From: Anaerolineales bacterium UBA1136
GTDB lineage: Bacteria; Chloroflexota; Anaerolineae; Anaerolineales; UBA11657
Direction of reading: 5' to 3'
DNA length: 7,114 nt
NCBI GenBank assembly: GCA_002311455.1
Contig: DCAJ01000075.1
Coordinates: 43,975-51,088, forward strand
A program made the translations under genes and the position numbers. Shown here piece by piece: positions 6,703 to 7,114 of this stretch. Positions within the stretch are counted from its first letter, which is position 1. Every line of letters starts with the position of its first letter. Below the pieces are notes generated by a model, which was not told where the DNA came from, did no database searches, and was given only the letters and a program-made list of their open reading frames with translations.

Positions 6703-6824
6703 TATTCTAAGCAACCTCCGTTTACTATTGGCTGTTTTGGGTATTGCTCTTCTTGCGGTACAAGACCTGGTTCAGGACTGATTTTGTTGTACAACAATAA
6801 TTGTAATTGTTTAGCAGTTGTCAT
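6702..6824 (-). CDS. Short hypothetical protein overlapping the trxA start
   Basis: I do not recognise this 40-codon ORF, which begins MTTAKQLQLLLYNK. The first 15 residues could form an amphipathic helix; the rest is Pro/Gln/Glu-rich and ends V-N-G-G-C-L-E, with one cysteine. Its TAA overlaps the trxA ATG (TAATG), and the GGAGG serving trxA is read as its own Gly-Gly codons. No Shine-Dalgarno precedes its ATG. The frame is open back to the TAG of the membrane protein at 6873, so a GTG or TTG start further upstream is possible. A TATAAT overlaps the ATG (6823-6828), which could instead mean that a trxA promoter lies here and the ORF is untranslated leader. Coding status is therefore uncertain. 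Confidence 0.45.
   Translation of the reverse strand: MTTAKQLQLLLYNKISPEPGLVPQEEQYPKQPIVNGGCLE
6715..6719 (-). promoter_or_regulatory. Shine-Dalgarno GGAGG for trxA
   Basis: A GGAGG lies 12 bases before the trxA ATG and immediately beside the alternative TTG at 6714, which rules the TTG out. It falls inside the upstream short ORF, so ribosomes finishing that ORF would pass over it and could re-initiate at trxA. Confidence 0.6.
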
Positions 6825-6872
6825 TATATATTTTTTATTCAAATCAACCACGTATTGATCATTTATTTTTAC

Positions 6873-7103
6873 CTAATAAATAGTGACATTCATAAGAATA
6901 AAAAGGACGGCTATTATTGTGAATGGAAGTAACAGCCCAACTATTGAGTTCAGCTGGTGGTTGTTGCTTCTTGTAACAAACTTTCCAAGAGTATTTAGGT
7001 GACCTACAGACCCAAACATTCCACCAAGGGCAACACCCCATAATATAGCGCCGCTCCAACCACCAACATTGGTTCGAATCTGTGGCCAGAAATTAGCCGC
7101 CAT
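6873..7103 (-). CDS. Small two-helix membrane protein, function unknown
   Basis: The 76-residue product has two predicted membrane segments: residues about 15-34 (Gly-rich, with GAILWGVALGGMFGSVG) and about 54-75 (IVGLLLPFTIIAVLFIL). They are joined by a basic, polar loop of about 20 residues with K41, R45 and two histidines. A short N-terminal segment with W6, R10 and W16 precedes the first helix. I do not recognise the family. An AGGAG five bases before the ATG at 7103 supports this start, although the frame is still open to the window edge. The stop is TAG, and the same frame then remains open through the short ORF next to trxA. It probably belongs to the same minus-strand transcription unit as trxA. 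Confidence 0.7.
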   Translation of the reverse strand: MAANFWPQIRTNVGGWSGAILWGVALGGMFGSVGHLNTLGKFVTRSNNHQLNSIVGLLLPFTIIAVLFILMNVTIY

Positions 7104-7108
7104 AAGAG

Positions 7109-7113
7109 CTCCT
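7109..7113 (-). promoter_or_regulatory. Shine-Dalgarno AGGAG of the small membrane protein
   Basis: AGGAG is spaced five bases from the ATG at 7103. It fixes the start in a frame that otherwise runs open to the window edge. Confidence 0.7.
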
Positions 7114-7114
7114 A

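Noticed and set aside
6703..6714. TTG start for thioredoxin adding four residues
   Set aside because: It directly abuts the GGAGG with no spacing; the ATG at 6702 gives the standard thioredoxin N-terminus.
6401..6781. 126-codon plus-strand ORF opposite trxA
   Set aside because: It is antisense to a clear thioredoxin and has no recognisable features.
6847..6870. ATCAA/TTGAT inverted repeat after the membrane protein as a terminator
   Set aside because: The stem is only five bp and AT-rich, too weak for intrinsic termination.
6859..7059. 66-codon minus-strand ORF overlapping the small membrane protein
   Set aside because: It is another frame of the same stretch with no ribosome site and an irregular composition; the overlapping frame has an AGGAG and two clean membrane helices.

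Overview
The window is a compact, gene-dense stretch of a bacterial chromosome, moderately AT-rich by eye. It carries mostly housekeeping genes: an HD-active long Rel protein ((p)ppGpp metabolism), dihydropteroate synthase (folate), CTP synthase (pyrimidines) and thioredoxin. Around these lie three less known genes: a TIM-barrel glycoside-hydrolase-like protein fused to an NTF2/SnoaL-like domain, a small two-helix membrane protein, and a very short ORF that overlaps the thioredoxin start. No mobile elements, tRNAs, rRNAs or CRISPR arrays were seen. The style of Rel and the barrel protein recalls Chloroflexota (SAR202/Dehalococcoidia-like), but this is recall of family style rather than a database match, so taxonomy stays tentative.

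Layout. Positions 14-1171 (minus) hold the barrel/NTF2-like protein, which diverges from rel (1261-3522, plus) across an intergenic region of about 90 bp with a candidate extended -10 box inside a small inverted repeat. rel converges on folP (3546-4409, minus) with only 23 bp between their stops. pyrG (4529-6154, minus) lies upstream of folP on the same strand and may be co-transcribed with it. Just upstream of pyrG is a strong bidirectional hairpin terminator (6181-6217), followed upstream by a 149-bp stretch without a recognised gene and then trxA (6367-6702, minus). The trxA start overlaps the stop of a 40-codon ORF (6702-6824, minus), and a 76-residue two-TM membrane protein (6873-7103, minus) lies upstream of that. 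The last three look like one transcription unit ending at the hairpin.

How the genes relate. pyrG and folP serve nucleotide and one-carbon metabolism, and rel responds to nutrient status, but nothing in the sequence ties them into one regulated pathway. The most notable points are: a Rel with a complete HD hydrolase motif set but the acidic EFDD synthetase motif usually associated with monofunctional RelA; the tiny ORF coupled to trxA and lying in frame with the upstream membrane protein across a single TAG; and a pyrG promoter candidate whose -35 box lies inside the upstream terminator, predicting a nearly leaderless mRNA. I see no convincing undescribed multi-gene system; the short-ORF/membrane-protein/thioredoxin cluster is the best candidate for something uncharacterised.
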